From JANQKX01 sp039028695 (GTDB lineage: Bacteria > Pseudomonadota > Alphaproteobacteria > Kiloniellales > Kiloniellaceae), in the NCBI GenBank assembly GCA_039028695.1, contig JBCCHN010000095.1, forward strand, positions 1-19,787: a stretch of 19,787 bases of DNA, in the 5' to 3' direction. The stretch's first letter is position 1; each line of letters opens with the position of its first letter. Below the pieces are notes generated by a model that worked only from the letters and a program-made list of their open reading frames with translations, was not told the DNA's origin and did not search any database. Of the stretch, positions 6,266-14,690 are shown in pieces. Both the position numbers and the translations under genes were made by a program.

Positions 6266-7345
6266 ATGACTAAAATTGCCCGCATACCGCGCAGCCTTGA
6301 CGATATCACGCCTGATTGGCTCAATCTGCACGTTTTTCCGGATCACCGCGATAATCCGGTGCTGGATCTGAAACATACCTCCATCGGCGACGATCGAGGT
6401 TTTCTAAGCCAGACGCTCAGGGTCGAGACGACAAGATCCGGCGCCTCGACGCACCTGCCGGAAAGCTTCGTCGTTAAGATCAGGCCTGATAACGAGGAAT
6501 CTCGGAAAGCGGAAGCAAATCTGAATGGTTTCGTGCGCGAGGTGCGGTTTTATGCAGATGTCGCAGGAGAAACCGACGCACGGCTCACCAATATCTATTT
6601 CGCAGATGCGGACGCTGACAGCGCTGCGCTGGTGATGGAGGACCTGTCGCATTTCAAGGGTGGGGACCAGGTCGTCGGCCTGTCCCATGAACAGGTCAAC
6701 CATGTGATCAATGCGGTCGCTCCTGTCCATGCCGCCTTCTGGAACAGCCCGAAATTGGCCAAGTTCAACTGGGCGCCGACCCTTGACCATTTCAATCTCG
6801 ATAGTTTTGCTGAGGCCTGGCCGGAATTTGAGGAGGTTTATGGTCTCCGCCTGGGGCCAGACGGGCGAAAGCTTGGCGCGTTCATGGTCAACCATATCGG
6901 CGCGCTTGAGGAGCGGATCGCGCGGCGCCCGCATTCCATCGTCCATGGCGATTTAAGAGCCGATAATGTCCTCTTCGGCCAGGGCGAGCATGAGGGCGAG
7001 GTTATCCTGCTTGACTGGCAGCTGGTTACGCGCTCGATGCCTGCTTTCGACATAGCCCGCGTCTATGGCGGCAGCGAACCTGTTCAAGAAAAGGCGTTGC
7101 GCCACCGTGAGATTGCAATGCATTGGCACGATGCGCTCTGCCGGTCGGGTGTGGTGGACTATAGAGAGGCAGACGCCTGGGATGATTTCCGTCTCGCCGC
7201 CCTACACTGCACAGCCATTCCGGTTAAAGTTCATGCTCTTTTCAGCAAGACGCCGCTCAAACGTGCGGCGCAATTGCGTGATGCCATAACTGAGCGTTTT
7301 TTCTCTTTGGCGCTCGAAGTTGACGCGATGGAATTGCTCGACTAG
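6266..7345 (+). CDS. Phosphotransferase of the aminoglycoside/ecdysteroid-kinase-like (CHK) superfamily
   Basis: Codes for 359 residues from the ATG at 6266; GAGG lies four to five bases upstream. It has a eukaryotic-kinase-like fold. The ATP-site lysine is probably K71 in ESFVVKIRP. A hinge segment AALVMEDL follows (120-127), then the catalytic loop HGDLRADN (H227, D229, N234) and the metal-binding LLDWQ (D250), which replaces the DFG of protein kinases. This HGD-x4-N / DWQ combination marks small-molecule kinases such as aminoglycoside phosphotransferases, choline kinases and the EcKinase/DUF1679 group. The long spacing and the closing region place it near the EcKinase-like group. The acceptor is unknown. 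It has no operon partner: the neighbours are an IS remnant and a distant transporter. Family confident; substrate not. Confidence 0.85.
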   Translation: MTKIARIPRSLDDITPDWLNLHVFPDHRDNPVLDLKHTSIGDDRGFLSQTLRVETTRSGASTHLPESFVVKIRPDNEESRKAEANLNGFVREVRFYADVAGETDARLTNIYFADADADSAALVMEDLSHFKGGDQVVGLSHEQVNHVINAVAPVHAAFWNSPKLAKFNWAPTLDHFNLDSFAEAWPEFEEVYGLRLGPDGRKLGAFMVNHIGALEERIARRPHSIVHGDLRADNVLFGQGEHEGEVILLDWQLVTRSMPAFDIARVYGGSEPVQEKALRHREIAMHWHDALCRSGVVDYREADAWDDFRLAALHCTAIPVKVHALFSKTPLKRAAQLRDAITERFFSLALEVDAMELLD

Positions 7346-7826
7346 CAGACAGAAGCTGCCCAGGGCCTAGGTGATAAAAACAACAGTCTCTTTACGATTG
7401 GGCGAATATTGAGCCGCGAAATCTGTCTCCTGGACATACTGACCCGAGCACGGGGGTGGCCCGTTGGGCATTTGATTGATTGATGCCATCGCCCTTTTTC
7501 GACACGATTTTGCCCGGTCAGCTTTGGTTGGCATGTTGGCTTAGGAGACGGTAAGGAAAGACCAATCGAAATCTGGCAGAGTCGATTATATCCGGTCTAT
7601 TTGACTTGTCTGCAAGATTAGGCCTTTCAAAGAGACTGCCTGCCTATGGATCAATTCCGCGATTTTCGCCGTGAAAAGAAGTTAGCACCCTCCGCCCGAC
7701 TGGTGATGATCCTGCTAGACCAAAGGCCAACCATGCTCTAACAGTCAATCTAGACTACCGATATGGGCCGGCCCAATTCAAAAATCAAAAAAGTCTCAAA
7801 CATCATCAGATTCTGGATCAAACACT
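7346..7826. other. Intergenic region with two unrecognised small open frames
   Basis: A 55-codon minus-strand frame at 7367-7534 includes CSGQYVQETDF and ends KETVVFIT. A 31-codon plus-strand frame at 7646-7741 begins MDQFRDFRREKK and ends DQRPTML. Neither has a convincing ribosome-binding site and I recognise neither; they may be eroded genes. A TTGATTGATTGATG repeat lies at 7471-7484, inside a short GGCAT/ATGCC hairpin (7467-7487). The frame of the following transporter is open well upstream of 7827 but has no ATG or GTG start there. Confidence 0.35.
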
Positions 7827-9293
7827 TTGTCCGAAGGACCTAGGGCCCAGCCAAAGGCACTTTACTATCTGCTGGCGACGCAGGGCTTTGCGTCTTTTGC
7901 GTTCTACAACACATTGGCGCTTTTCGTACTCTACCTTACCAGAGAGCTTGGTTTTGCGGACAGCGAGGCGTTCCTTATCTTTGGAACCTATGTCGCATTT
8001 GCCTATTTGAGTGATGTTGCTGGAGGCCTTCTCGCCGACCGGTTGCTGGGTTTTCGCAACTGTATTTGCACGGGTCTACTAATGGTAAGCCTGGGTTACT
8101 TCCTGCTGCTCAGCGATTCGAATTGGGGCCTCTTCGTGGCCCTAGCGACAGCAGCGGTCGGCCGCGGTTTCTTCGGTTCGAACATAGCCGCCATGCTCGG
8201 TTCATTTTATGATGAGCACGATACGCGGCGGGACAGTGGCTTCACTTACTTCTATATGGGAATCAATTGCGGCTCGCTGTTGGCCTTTGTGGGTGCCGGC
8301 ATTTTAGCAACCCAGATCGACTATAAAGTTGCGTTCTGTTTGTCCGGGGTAGGAGCCACCTTGGGGTTGGTCGTATTCTTGGCCGGTCGGCGACATTATG
8401 ATCGGAGAGGGATCGTGCCCGAAGCCTCGCCACTGAGAGGTGATGCGGGACGTCGTGTCTCGGCGGTTTTGGCCGTTGGTGGCGCTTGCATGTTGGCCAT
8501 TGTGGGGACTGCCTTCCTAATCAGGTTCAATCTTGTTGGGGGACAGATCTTAGCCGTCTTTTCCGCTGGTTTTTTTGGCTATTTCCTATTCGAGATGGTT
8601 GGTGAAACGCGGGTGATCCGCAAGAAGCTCTACGCCTTTTTAATTCTCGTTTTTTTCGCAGTCATCTTCGGCATCCTCTATCAGCAAAGCAATGCCTCGG
8701 TCGTCCTTTACATTGCGCGCGAGGTGGACTTGGAGGTTTCGGGCATCCTGGTGCCGCCGTCCGATGTAGGCTCTTTAAACCCGTTCTTTGTTCTCATCTT
8801 GGCACCAATATTTGCCCTGGTTTGGCGCCGCATGGCCACTGTAGGACGTGCCGTTTCCATTCCCGGCAAGTTTACCATTGGACTGATGTTGTTGGCCGCC
8901 AGTTATGGTGTGCTGAGCATGGATGGCCTGTTCAGTGGGGTTGAGAATGACGGATCGCTCTTTAGAGTCGTTCTTTATTTTCTGCTGCTCACGATGGGTG
9001 AACTTTGCCTGAGCCCGATTGGCTTGGCAATGGCAGCCGCCTTGGCTCCACAGCGTTTAAGAGGGTTTGCCATGGGGCTGTGGATGCTCTCTCACGCCAT
9101 CTCCGACTATCTTGCGGGCCTCATTTCCGGCTGGGCACATGTGCCGTCGGAAACCGATCTAGAGGACTCTCGCGTCATTTACGAAGAGGCCTTCATCGAT
9201 TACGGTTTGATATGTATTGCTTCGGCCCTGATCCTGCTCGCCCTTGTGCCGATCCTAAAACGCCTAATGGGACGCCAGGCGATAGGGACATAA
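7827..9293 (+). CDS. POT/PTR2-family MFS transporter (oligopeptide-transporter-like) with altered coupling motif
   Basis: Codes for 488 residues from a TTG at 7827; no better start is visible, and the first membrane helix begins near residue 11. About 14 hydrophobic helices are visible. PTR2 signatures are present: RRDSGFTYFYMGINCGSL (134-151), which contains the FYxxINxGSL motif, and GGLLADRLLG (66-75). POT proteins couple uptake of di- and tripeptides to protons through an ExxERF motif in helix 1. Here the aligned residues are QGFASF (19-24), so both acids and the arginine are lost. The helix 7 glutamate (FWALFEQ in relatives) is also replaced: FGILYQQ (281-287). Transport may be facilitative, differently coupled, or of another substrate. 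It has no operon partners. Confidence 0.82.
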   Translation: MSEGPRAQPKALYYLLATQGFASFAFYNTLALFVLYLTRELGFADSEAFLIFGTYVAFAYLSDVAGGLLADRLLGFRNCICTGLLMVSLGYFLLLSDSNWGLFVALATAAVGRGFFGSNIAAMLGSFYDEHDTRRDSGFTYFYMGINCGSLLAFVGAGILATQIDYKVAFCLSGVGATLGLVVFLAGRRHYDRRGIVPEASPLRGDAGRRVSAVLAVGGACMLAIVGTAFLIRFNLVGGQILAVFSAGFFGYFLFEMVGETRVIRKKLYAFLILVFFAVIFGILYQQSNASVVLYIAREVDLEVSGILVPPSDVGSLNPFFVLILAPIFALVWRRMATVGRAVSIPGKFTIGLMLLAASYGVLSMDGLFSGVENDGSLFRVVLYFLLLTMGELCLSPIGLAMAAALAPQRLRGFAMGLWMLSHAISDYLAGLISGWAHVPSETDLEDSRVIYEEAFIDYGLICIASALILLALVPILKRLMGRQAIGT

Positions 9294-9561
9294 ATTGGCA
9301 TCGTAGGCTTCGTAAGACCAAAACTGTTTGGTTCGTCACACACGGATTTGGGGCATTGTTGAATGATAGATCCCTTCAGGTGTCTGAATTCTTTATCTGA
9401 AGTGATTTGCCTCACAGGGATGATTGGGACTCGAGGGCCCTCTCTCCGCAGTGGCCGCTGTTAGGGGTAATGCCGACTTTACAAACCACCGTGCCCTCGG
9501 TCCGGGAAAGCCGAATTTAGAAGTTAGCTTGATACTTCTGCGAGCTTAGGGTGAGGGGGCT

Positions 9562-10884
9562 TTACAGAGATGGGCGCCTTTTATGCCAGTCCGTCAGCTT
9601 TTGAAATTGCATGGCAAGCTTGAGCAAACCGACCTCCATAAAAGGGCGACTGACGATCTGTAACCCAATCGGCAAGCCGTCGCAGGTCCGCCCAGAGGGC
9701 AAGCTGATTGCCGGGTTGCCAGATAGATTGAACCCGCATGTGAAGGGAACAAGCGTTATCAGCTCTTCAGAAGGGTCTAATTGCGACAAGGGCATCGCAG
9801 GACGTGGTGTGGTCGGCGTCAATAAAAAATGTGTATCGGTGGAGTCGAAGGCTGAACGTATTTCCTGGCGCAGCTGTGAACGCGTACGCTGGGCTTTTAG
9901 CATCTGAACCGCAGGGGTTGCTAACCCTCTTTCGATAATCTCCGCGACCGCCGGGCTAAAGGCCGCTTTGCGTTCCGTGAGAGTTTTCGCGTTGGCGCAT
10001 GCCAGTTCTGCAGAGAAAAATGTGAGAATTGCTTCAACAGCAATTGGTAAGGTTGGCACCTCGACTTTAACAAATTCAGCGCCTGCCTTTTGGAAAACGA
10101 TACGAGCATCTGAGAACGCGGTTTTGATATCCGGATCGAGAGGATGGATTTCGGCGAGTGCCTCGAGAGTCACGTCGCCGAGAATAGCGATTCGATTGTT
10201 GTAACGAGGCGCTTCGTCTTGCGCCGGTTGGGCTCTCAGCGTCGCAGGGTCCCAAGGATCGGGACCGGCCACGACCGGAAGAATGTGCGTGATCTCAGCA
10301 GCCGACCTGGCAATAATACCGATATGATCGATCGATGGCGCTGATGCTTGGCGCATTACACCATGCGAGCTGATTAGCCCCCAGGTTGGTTTAAGGCCTG
10401 TCGTTCCTGTCATGGCCGCCGGAATGCGCACCGAACCCGCCGCGTCGGTGCCTAGGGCGAAACGGGCGGATCCGACGGCGACCGAAACACCAGCTCCGGC
10501 GCTGGAACCACCGGGGTAATAGGCGAGATCCCACGGATTGCGGGTTGCAGGTTGATCGAGACCGCATGTCAACTCGTGCGCGATCTGCGTTCCTACCAAA
10601 ATACCGCCAGCGGATCGAAGCCGTTCTATTGCTGTCGCGTCGGCGGGCGCTATTCGGTCCTTGTAGGCTTGCGACCCGCCCGACGTCTGAACGCCCGCCA
10701 CATCGAACACCTCTTTGACAGCGAATGGCCATCCGTGTATCGCCGAAGAGTCAGGATTTGTGTCGGCATCCGCTGCAGCAGACCAAGCTTCTGTTTCTAA
10801 TAAGTGCCGATAGGCGTGCACCTTGCTTTCGGTGTGAGCAACTGCGTTGAGGGCATGCTCTAGTTGGCCTTTGGCGGTGATCAT
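9562..10884 (-). CDS. Amidase-signature family hydrolase
   Basis: Codes for 440 residues from the ATG at 10884, with AGGAAGAG six bases upstream. The amidase-signature core is complete: the general-base lysine K57 in PFAVKEVFDVAG, the cis-serine in YPGGSSAGAG (S127/S128) and the nucleophile S151 in GTDAAGSVRIPA. The GLKPTWG and GNPAISLPSG segments are also typical. These cytosolic enzymes cleave amide bonds by a Ser-cisSer-Lys mechanism. The length and the absence of a GatA-specific C-terminus argue against a tRNA amidotransferase subunit, and no gatB or gatC is nearby. The closest named relatives in pattern are allophanate/biuret-type and other small-molecule amidases, but the substrate is not readable. 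It lies 181 bases downstream of the Coq4-like gene on the same strand and may be co-transcribed with it. Confidence 0.88.
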   Translation of the reverse strand: MITAKGQLEHALNAVAHTESKVHAYRHLLETEAWSAAADADTNPDSSAIHGWPFAVKEVFDVAGVQTSGGSQAYKDRIAPADATAIERLRSAGGILVGTQIAHELTCGLDQPATRNPWDLAYYPGGSSAGAGVSVAVGSARFALGTDAAGSVRIPAAMTGTTGLKPTWGLISSHGVMRQASAPSIDHIGIIARSAAEITHILPVVAGPDPWDPATLRAQPAQDEAPRYNNRIAILGDVTLEALAEIHPLDPDIKTAFSDARIVFQKAGAEFVKVEVPTLPIAVEAILTFFSAELACANAKTLTERKAAFSPAVAEIIERGLATPAVQMLKAQRTRSQLRQEIRSAFDSTDTHFLLTPTTPRPAMPLSQLDPSEELITLVPFTCGFNLSGNPAISLPSGRTCDGLPIGLQIVSRPFMEVGLLKLAMQFQKLTDWHKRRPSL

Positions 10885-11065
10885 CCTAATCTCTTCCTAA
10901 ACCAGTCTTTTCCAAGGGCTTGGCGCGGAGAGTGAACCTGACGTTTTGAGCCTCTTTCGGCAACACATTCTAGCTTAAGCCACCATCCGAATTTTCTCTG
11001 GCTCAGAAGAAAACTTCTAATTGGGGGTTGCTGCTGCTTCGATGGTCGCCCTCTTCCACATCCAA

Positions 11066-11698
11066 TCAGGCTGCCACTAACTCGTCCCTCGTCGGGAGTG
11101 CCAAAGCCTGGTCCGACAATCCAGGGCACCGACCGAGCCGCCGACTTGACCTGCTATCAGGAATGAGCAAGGTCTCCATGGCATTGTAGGAGCGCAATAC
11201 TGAACGGTTCAAACCCAGACCACGACGGATTTCATCAATCCGGCAATCCTGATACCCGGAAGTTTCCAAGGGAATGAGATGCAGATCCAACGCCGGAATA
11301 TTGCTTTGAGCAAAACCTAGCCCAAGGCGGAAGGCATGGAGGTGTTTTGACGAAAACTGCCAAGGCTTGGGAAAAAGCTGCGTGGAGACATATTCGTAGC
11401 ATTGCACCGCCCCGTCGGTAATGTCTGATGCGGCGCCCATTGTTACGCCGATTACAAATGCTTCGTCTTGCACGGTGAGCCCGCGTCCCAATAGAACGTG
11501 AATGCAATCATGGCGATCAAGGGATACGGCCCCCGGCAATGCCCAGGGCGAACTGGGGTTCTCATAATGCCTTATCACATCAGGCACTTCCTCGGCATCA
11601 GAGGCTGGCATGGTAGCCATGACTTCACCAAGAGTCAGATTGTCTCCCATCAGGCCCGGCTTCCATTCGTGCCACTTTAACTTTTGGTCGGTCATCAT
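11066..11698 (-). CDS. Uncharacterised protein with a Coq4-like HDxxH(x11)E metal motif
   Basis: Codes for 210 residues from one of two adjacent ATGs (11698 or 11695) behind a strong GGAGGGG site. Residues 63-79 read HDCIHVLLGRGLTVQDE, an exact HDxxH-x11-E pattern. In Coq4, the ubiquinone-biosynthesis factor, this motif holds a metal. The later stretch (KHLHAFRLGLGFAQ, then LETSGYQDCRIDEIRRGLGL) is helical like Coq4, but overall similarity by eye is slight, so this is a motif-level call. The last 30 or so residues (after AMETLLIP) are Arg/Ser/Leu-rich and look less conserved. A frameshift there is possible but unproven. No signal peptide or membrane helix. The gene starts a two-gene minus-strand unit with the amidase. 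Function unknown; a metal-dependent role on a small molecule is an inference. Confidence 0.72.
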   Translation of the reverse strand: MMTDQKLKWHEWKPGLMGDNLTLGEVMATMPASDAEEVPDVIRHYENPSSPWALPGAVSLDRHDCIHVLLGRGLTVQDEAFVIGVTMGAASDITDGAVQCYEYVSTQLFPKPWQFSSKHLHAFRLGLGFAQSNIPALDLHLIPLETSGYQDCRIDEIRRGLGLNRSVLRSYNAMETLLIPDSRSSRRLGRCPGLSDQALALPTRDELVAA

Positions 11699-11806
11699 GG
11701 TATCCCCTCCCTCGCAAAGCAGTTAGAAAGTTGAAGGAATCGTTCCAAAAAACGCTTCCATACTTTGCACGTGGGACGCCAAGCTGGGTTCACTCTGTCG
11801 TCGTCA

Positions 11807-11820
11807 TGAACAATAGTTCA
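11807..11820. promoter_or_regulatory. TGAAC-AATA-GTTCA palindrome upstream of the Coq4-like gene
   Basis: Perfect 5-base arms around a 4-base spacer, about 110 bases upstream of the Coq4-like start and just before the IS481 remnant. It could be an operator; nothing else supports it. Confidence 0.2.
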
Positions 11821-11823
11821 CAT

Positions 11824-11977
11824 TGTCTTGGAGTTTGGACAGACCTTGGCAATTGTTCGGGAAGCTGCTTTTTGCCCTTTGGGTTGAGGTGTTGATGCCG
11901 TGGAAGGAGTGTTCGGTAATGGAGGAACGTTTACGCTTTGTCGCCCGTTTGCTGGATGGGGAGGGCATGAGCGAGAT
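11824..11977 (+). mobile_element. IS481-family insertion sequence fragment (left end and transposase N-terminus)
   Basis: From the ATG at 11895 the frame reads MPWKECSVMEERLRFVARLL and then DGEGMSEI, the highly conserved start of IS481-family transposases. After that the expected helix-turn-helix (usually a CREFGISRKTGYK-like segment) is replaced by unrelated sequence, so the element is cut at about 11977. Upstream, TGTCTTGGAGTTTGGACAG from 11824 has the TGT start expected of an IS481 left terminal repeat. No matching right end was found. The frame runs on to 12110 through unrelated codons. Not functional. Confidence 0.75.
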
Positions 11978-12085
11978 TTATGCCCTGAGCCGAGGGACAT
12001 CTTGTAAGCAGTTTATGTACTCTCTGTCTGTAAACCCACCCCCTAGGGAAGAAATAGGGACCTCAGACATTCTCGATGCCATTGA

Positions 12086-12445
12086 GCGCACCGAGAAAAA
12101 CTTGGCTTGATAGACCAGCCTCGCACCATCAAAACAGCATTTGTAGATGCTTGGGCAATATCCGATTCAGCCGCTGGGTTTTCATATGCCTTGCAAGAAC
12201 GGGGCTACAAGTTGGCTCGAGGAGACCGGCGGGACTTCGTGGCCGTGGACCTTCATGGCGAGGTTTACTCCGTTCCTCGACGACTTTTCAGCTTGCAAGC
12301 GGAGATCAATTTGACGGCCCGAGTTCCGGCTACAACAGAGGGCGCCTTCGAGGATGTGTCACGGCGTTTGGGTGCCACCCAGGAATTCGAAGCGTGGAAA
12401 CGCTTTGCAAGAACCAAAGCTCGCAACATGTGCCACGGCTTGTAG
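12086..12445 (+). pseudogene. C-terminal remnant of a MobA/VirD2-like conjugative relaxase
   Basis: The frame is open from 12086 to 12445 without an ATG start. It reads HREKLGLIDQPRTIK, AFVDAWAISDSAAGF, ALQERGYKLARGDRRDFVAVD and HGEVYSVPR. This matches the segment after the nuclease domain of large alphaproteobacterial relaxases, where a helix reading DSAxxFAxALxERGYxLARGDRR precedes an FVxVDxxGEVxSLxR strand. The nuclease domain with its tyrosine and histidine triad is missing, and the frame drifts before ending KARNMCHGL. It is the tail of a mobilisation gene from a lost plasmid or integrative element. The call is by motif memory; the pattern is distinctive. Confidence 0.6.
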
Positions 12446-12572
12446 GAGAGTTCTTATCGCCAAATCCTTCAAAAATATCCGTTCTTGGGCCGTCTACATA
12501 AAGACCGTGGATAGATAGGTTTTGTGATAGATGAGCGCGCGCAGTGATGCATACCGGGAAAAACTGGCCATG

Positions 12573-13175
12573 CTAGCTCCACATCCGCGCCGCGATGTCT
12601 TGCTCTCCCTTACCAACGGCATCGGCTTAGATTGCCGTGGTATCAATTGAAGTATGGCCCATCAACTTTTTCAGCATGTTGAGCTGAAAACCTTTGACAG
12701 TGGGATTGACACCAAATCCGTGCCGTAAACCTTTGCAGGTTCGATGTGGATCGCCAGGAATGCCGCGGCCACCATCACCTCTTTGACGATTTGATAAACC
12801 CGGGTCGTTGAACGTGGCCATAAAGCTCGATGTGCCCGATTCTTTGACCGTTGAGCTTCTCGAATTCCATGGGCGGTGTTGAGGGTATCCAGATCGTTGA
12901 GAGGCACGGGGACTGACCTGAAAACGGTTCTCTGGCGCCCAGTTTTGTCTTTGCGTTTTTCAGAGTCCGGAGAGTCACGATGCCGCCGGAAAGGTCGACG
13001 CGAACTGGAGCGATTTCGATTAACTCCCCCGGCCGGCAATCAGTATAAACCAGCGTTTCACAAAGCGTGTGGTCTCGGGCTGGTCTTTGGCGCGCGGCTG
13101 CCAGAAATTCGGCCTTTCCTCGGCATTGACATAGAGGCAATTTCCGGTGTCATCATGAAGACGCATTTCGCTCAT
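12573..13175 (-). pseudogene. Tyrosine recombinase/integrase pseudogene (201 codons) with the catalytic Tyr codon changed to stop
   Basis: The ATG at 13173-13175 opens MSEMRLHDDTGNCLYVNAEE. After a frameshift the reading continues EFLAAARQRPARDHTLCETL and then VYTDCRPGELIEI, which carries catalytic Arg I. After a second shift, near 12950, it reads FRSVPVPLNDLDTL, GIREAQRSKNRA and LWPRSTTRVYQIVKEVM. After a third, near 12760, it reads CKGLRHGFGV (His and Arg II, RHGF) and LNMLKKLMGHTSIDTTAI. The next codon, where every tyrosine recombinase has its nucleophilic Tyr (TTAIY), is TAA at 12627-12629. The frame then resumes ADAVGKGEQDIAARMWS and ends at TAG, 12573-12575. The span is an unbroken 201 codons, the size of small single-domain integrases found on mobile elements. 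Dead in at least four ways. Confidence 0.82.
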
Positions 13176-13580
13176 ATATAAGAGTATGTAAGGAAATTCT
13201 TAAATTTTCGATCTCTCAGAGTAAGTTACTGGAGTTTATGAAAGAATGTCGACTCTAGCGAGCCAGATCATTTTGACAGAAATTGACAATCTATGGGGCG
13301 GATATGCAAGGTTTTGGTAACTCGATTAAACGAGGTCCGCTTTGCCGGTTTTAGCGGTCGTCATAACAATCCGCCGGTGAAGGATGAATATAGCCAAAAT
13401 TGGACGAACAAGCCTTGCCAATTCCGCTTGTTTGCAGATCTTGGAACCATCGCAATATCATTATCGGCGCTATGGATCGCTCTGACCTGGGTTCGGAATA
13501 CTTGCCGCCAAATGAATATCGCTGCGGGCGTCCTATTATGCTAACGTCACAGCGTTATCGACGGATCTGGGAGGGAGACC
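13176..13580. other. Intergenic region upstream of the TauA-like gene
   Basis: Two TTGACA hexamers (near 13274 and 13284) resemble -35 elements but lack a good -10 at the right spacing. Overlapping open frames at 13293-13544 and 13400-13660 have no ribosome-binding sites and no recognised motifs. The GGGAGGGAG site just before 13581 belongs to the next gene. Confidence 0.3.
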
Positions 13581-14597
13581 ATGAAAAATCTCCTTTGTAT
13601 GGCAGCTCTTTTGATGGGGTTGATTTTCGCGTTCCCGCTGCCAATGGAAGCCCAAGATAGGCTCACGATCGGCTACCAATTGGTCTACAATCCCTGGAAG
13701 GTGGCTATTTCGGAAGGTGCTGTCGAGCAGGCGACCCAGGCAAGCATCAACTGGCGCCAGTTTGACTCGGGCGCTGGCGTTGTAAACGCGATGGCATCCG
13801 GCGCCGTTCAGGTCGCCATGGCCGGCTCTAGCCCCATTGCAGCCGGTTTAAGTCGAGGCCTGGACCTGGAGCTGGTGTGGATCTTCGAGGATATTGCTGC
13901 AGCTGAGGCGCTTGTCGTTCGCAATGGAACAGACATTGTCGCGCCCCAGGATCTTGTCGGCAAAAAAATCGCAGTGCCCGTTGCCTCAACGACCCATTTC
14001 CATGTCTTATTTGCTCTCGAACAATTTGGATTATCTGCCGATCAGGTGGAAATAGTGAATCTGCAACCACCTGGCATCATCGAAGCCTGGAATGCGGGAG
14101 GTATTGACGCAGCCTTCATTTGGGACCCCGTGCTCGGTGAAATCAAAAAAAGCGGTAAGGTGCTTATCACCTCAGGCCTTCTTTCCAGCTGGGGCAAGGC
14201 CACCTTCGACGGTATGGTGGTTGATCGGAGTTTTGCTGAAGACAACGCCGGCTTCATGTGCAAGCTCATAAAATCCATCTCCGAAGCAGACGAAAGCTAT
14301 CGGAGCAACCCAGGCGCTTGGGGCCCGGAATCGGGTCCTGCGCAAGCGATTGCCGAGTTGGTCGGTGGCGAGGCGGCAAATGTACCGATCGTTCTTGACC
14401 TTTACGACTTCCCCACACTTGACCAACAGGTGTCGACCCAATGGCTCGGCGGCGGCGGCTCCGGGGGGGCCGCAAGGGCCCTACGTTTTACCGCCGAGTT
14501 CCTCAAAGCCCAGGGGAAAGTCCGTTCCCTACCCGAGGACTTTGGCCGATTTGTGAACCCAGCCTACGCGGAAATGGTGTTAAACGGGGCCTGTTAA
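13581..14597 (+). CDS. tauA: TauA-like periplasmic taurine/sulfonate-binding protein, without ABC partners
   Basis: Codes for 338 residues from the ATG at 13581 behind a GGGAGGGAG site. Residues 1-24 form a Sec signal, with cleavage likely at MEA|QD. The mature chain follows TauA closely: LTIGYQ and NPWKVA; INWRQFDSGAGVVNAMASG, AGSSPIA, EALVVRNG, DLVGKKIAVPVASTTHFHVL, VEIVNLQPPGIIEAWNAGGI and DAAFIWDPVL. The QPP and ASTTH segments are characteristic of taurine binders. TauA normally delivers taurine to TauB and TauC, but no ATPase or permease follows. The next genes are a second binding protein, a histidine kinase and a receiver. It may serve a distant ABC transporter or act as a sensory ligand carrier. 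Close to the canonical length. Confidence 0.87.
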   Translation: MKNLLCMAALLMGLIFAFPLPMEAQDRLTIGYQLVYNPWKVAISEGAVEQATQASINWRQFDSGAGVVNAMASGAVQVAMAGSSPIAAGLSRGLDLELVWIFEDIAAAEALVVRNGTDIVAPQDLVGKKIAVPVASTTHFHVLFALEQFGLSADQVEIVNLQPPGIIEAWNAGGIDAAFIWDPVLGEIKKSGKVLITSGLLSSWGKATFDGMVVDRSFAEDNAGFMCKLIKSISEADESYRSNPGAWGPESGPAQAIAELVGGEAANVPIVLDLYDFPTLDQQVSTQWLGGGGSGGAARALRFTAEFLKAQGKVRSLPEDFGRFVNPAYAEMVLNGAC

Positions 14598-14690
14598 GGG
14601 AATTGGGAAAGAAACCCTTCCTCGTTTCTGCCTTTTGGCCTAGACTTGTGAAAATGAACAAAAAACAGCCAAGTATCGACCGGTAACTTA

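Noticed and set aside
7471..7484. TTGA tandem repeat as a repeat array or CRISPR-like element
   Set aside because: Only three units of four bases; no spacer-repeat structure anywhere in the window.
9005..9400. 131-codon frame at the end of the transporter
   Set aside because: Mostly overlaps the transporter in another frame; His/Arg-rich, no motif.
10881..11129. 82-codon minus-strand frame between the Coq4-like gene and the amidase
   Set aside because: Overlaps both genes, has no ribosome-binding site and low-complexity Gln/Arg content; considered only as possible off-frame continuation.
12107..12445. An intact small gene starting from a TTG
   Set aside because: The conserved segment begins upstream of the TTG without any start signal and matches the inside of a relaxase, so it is a fragment.
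12876..13181. 101-codon plus-strand frame
   Set aside because: Antisense to the integrase relic, whose conserved motifs explain the sequence.
13293..13660. Two overlapping plus-strand frames before the TauA-like gene
   Set aside because: No ribosome-binding sites or family motifs; the second overlaps the well supported tauA start.
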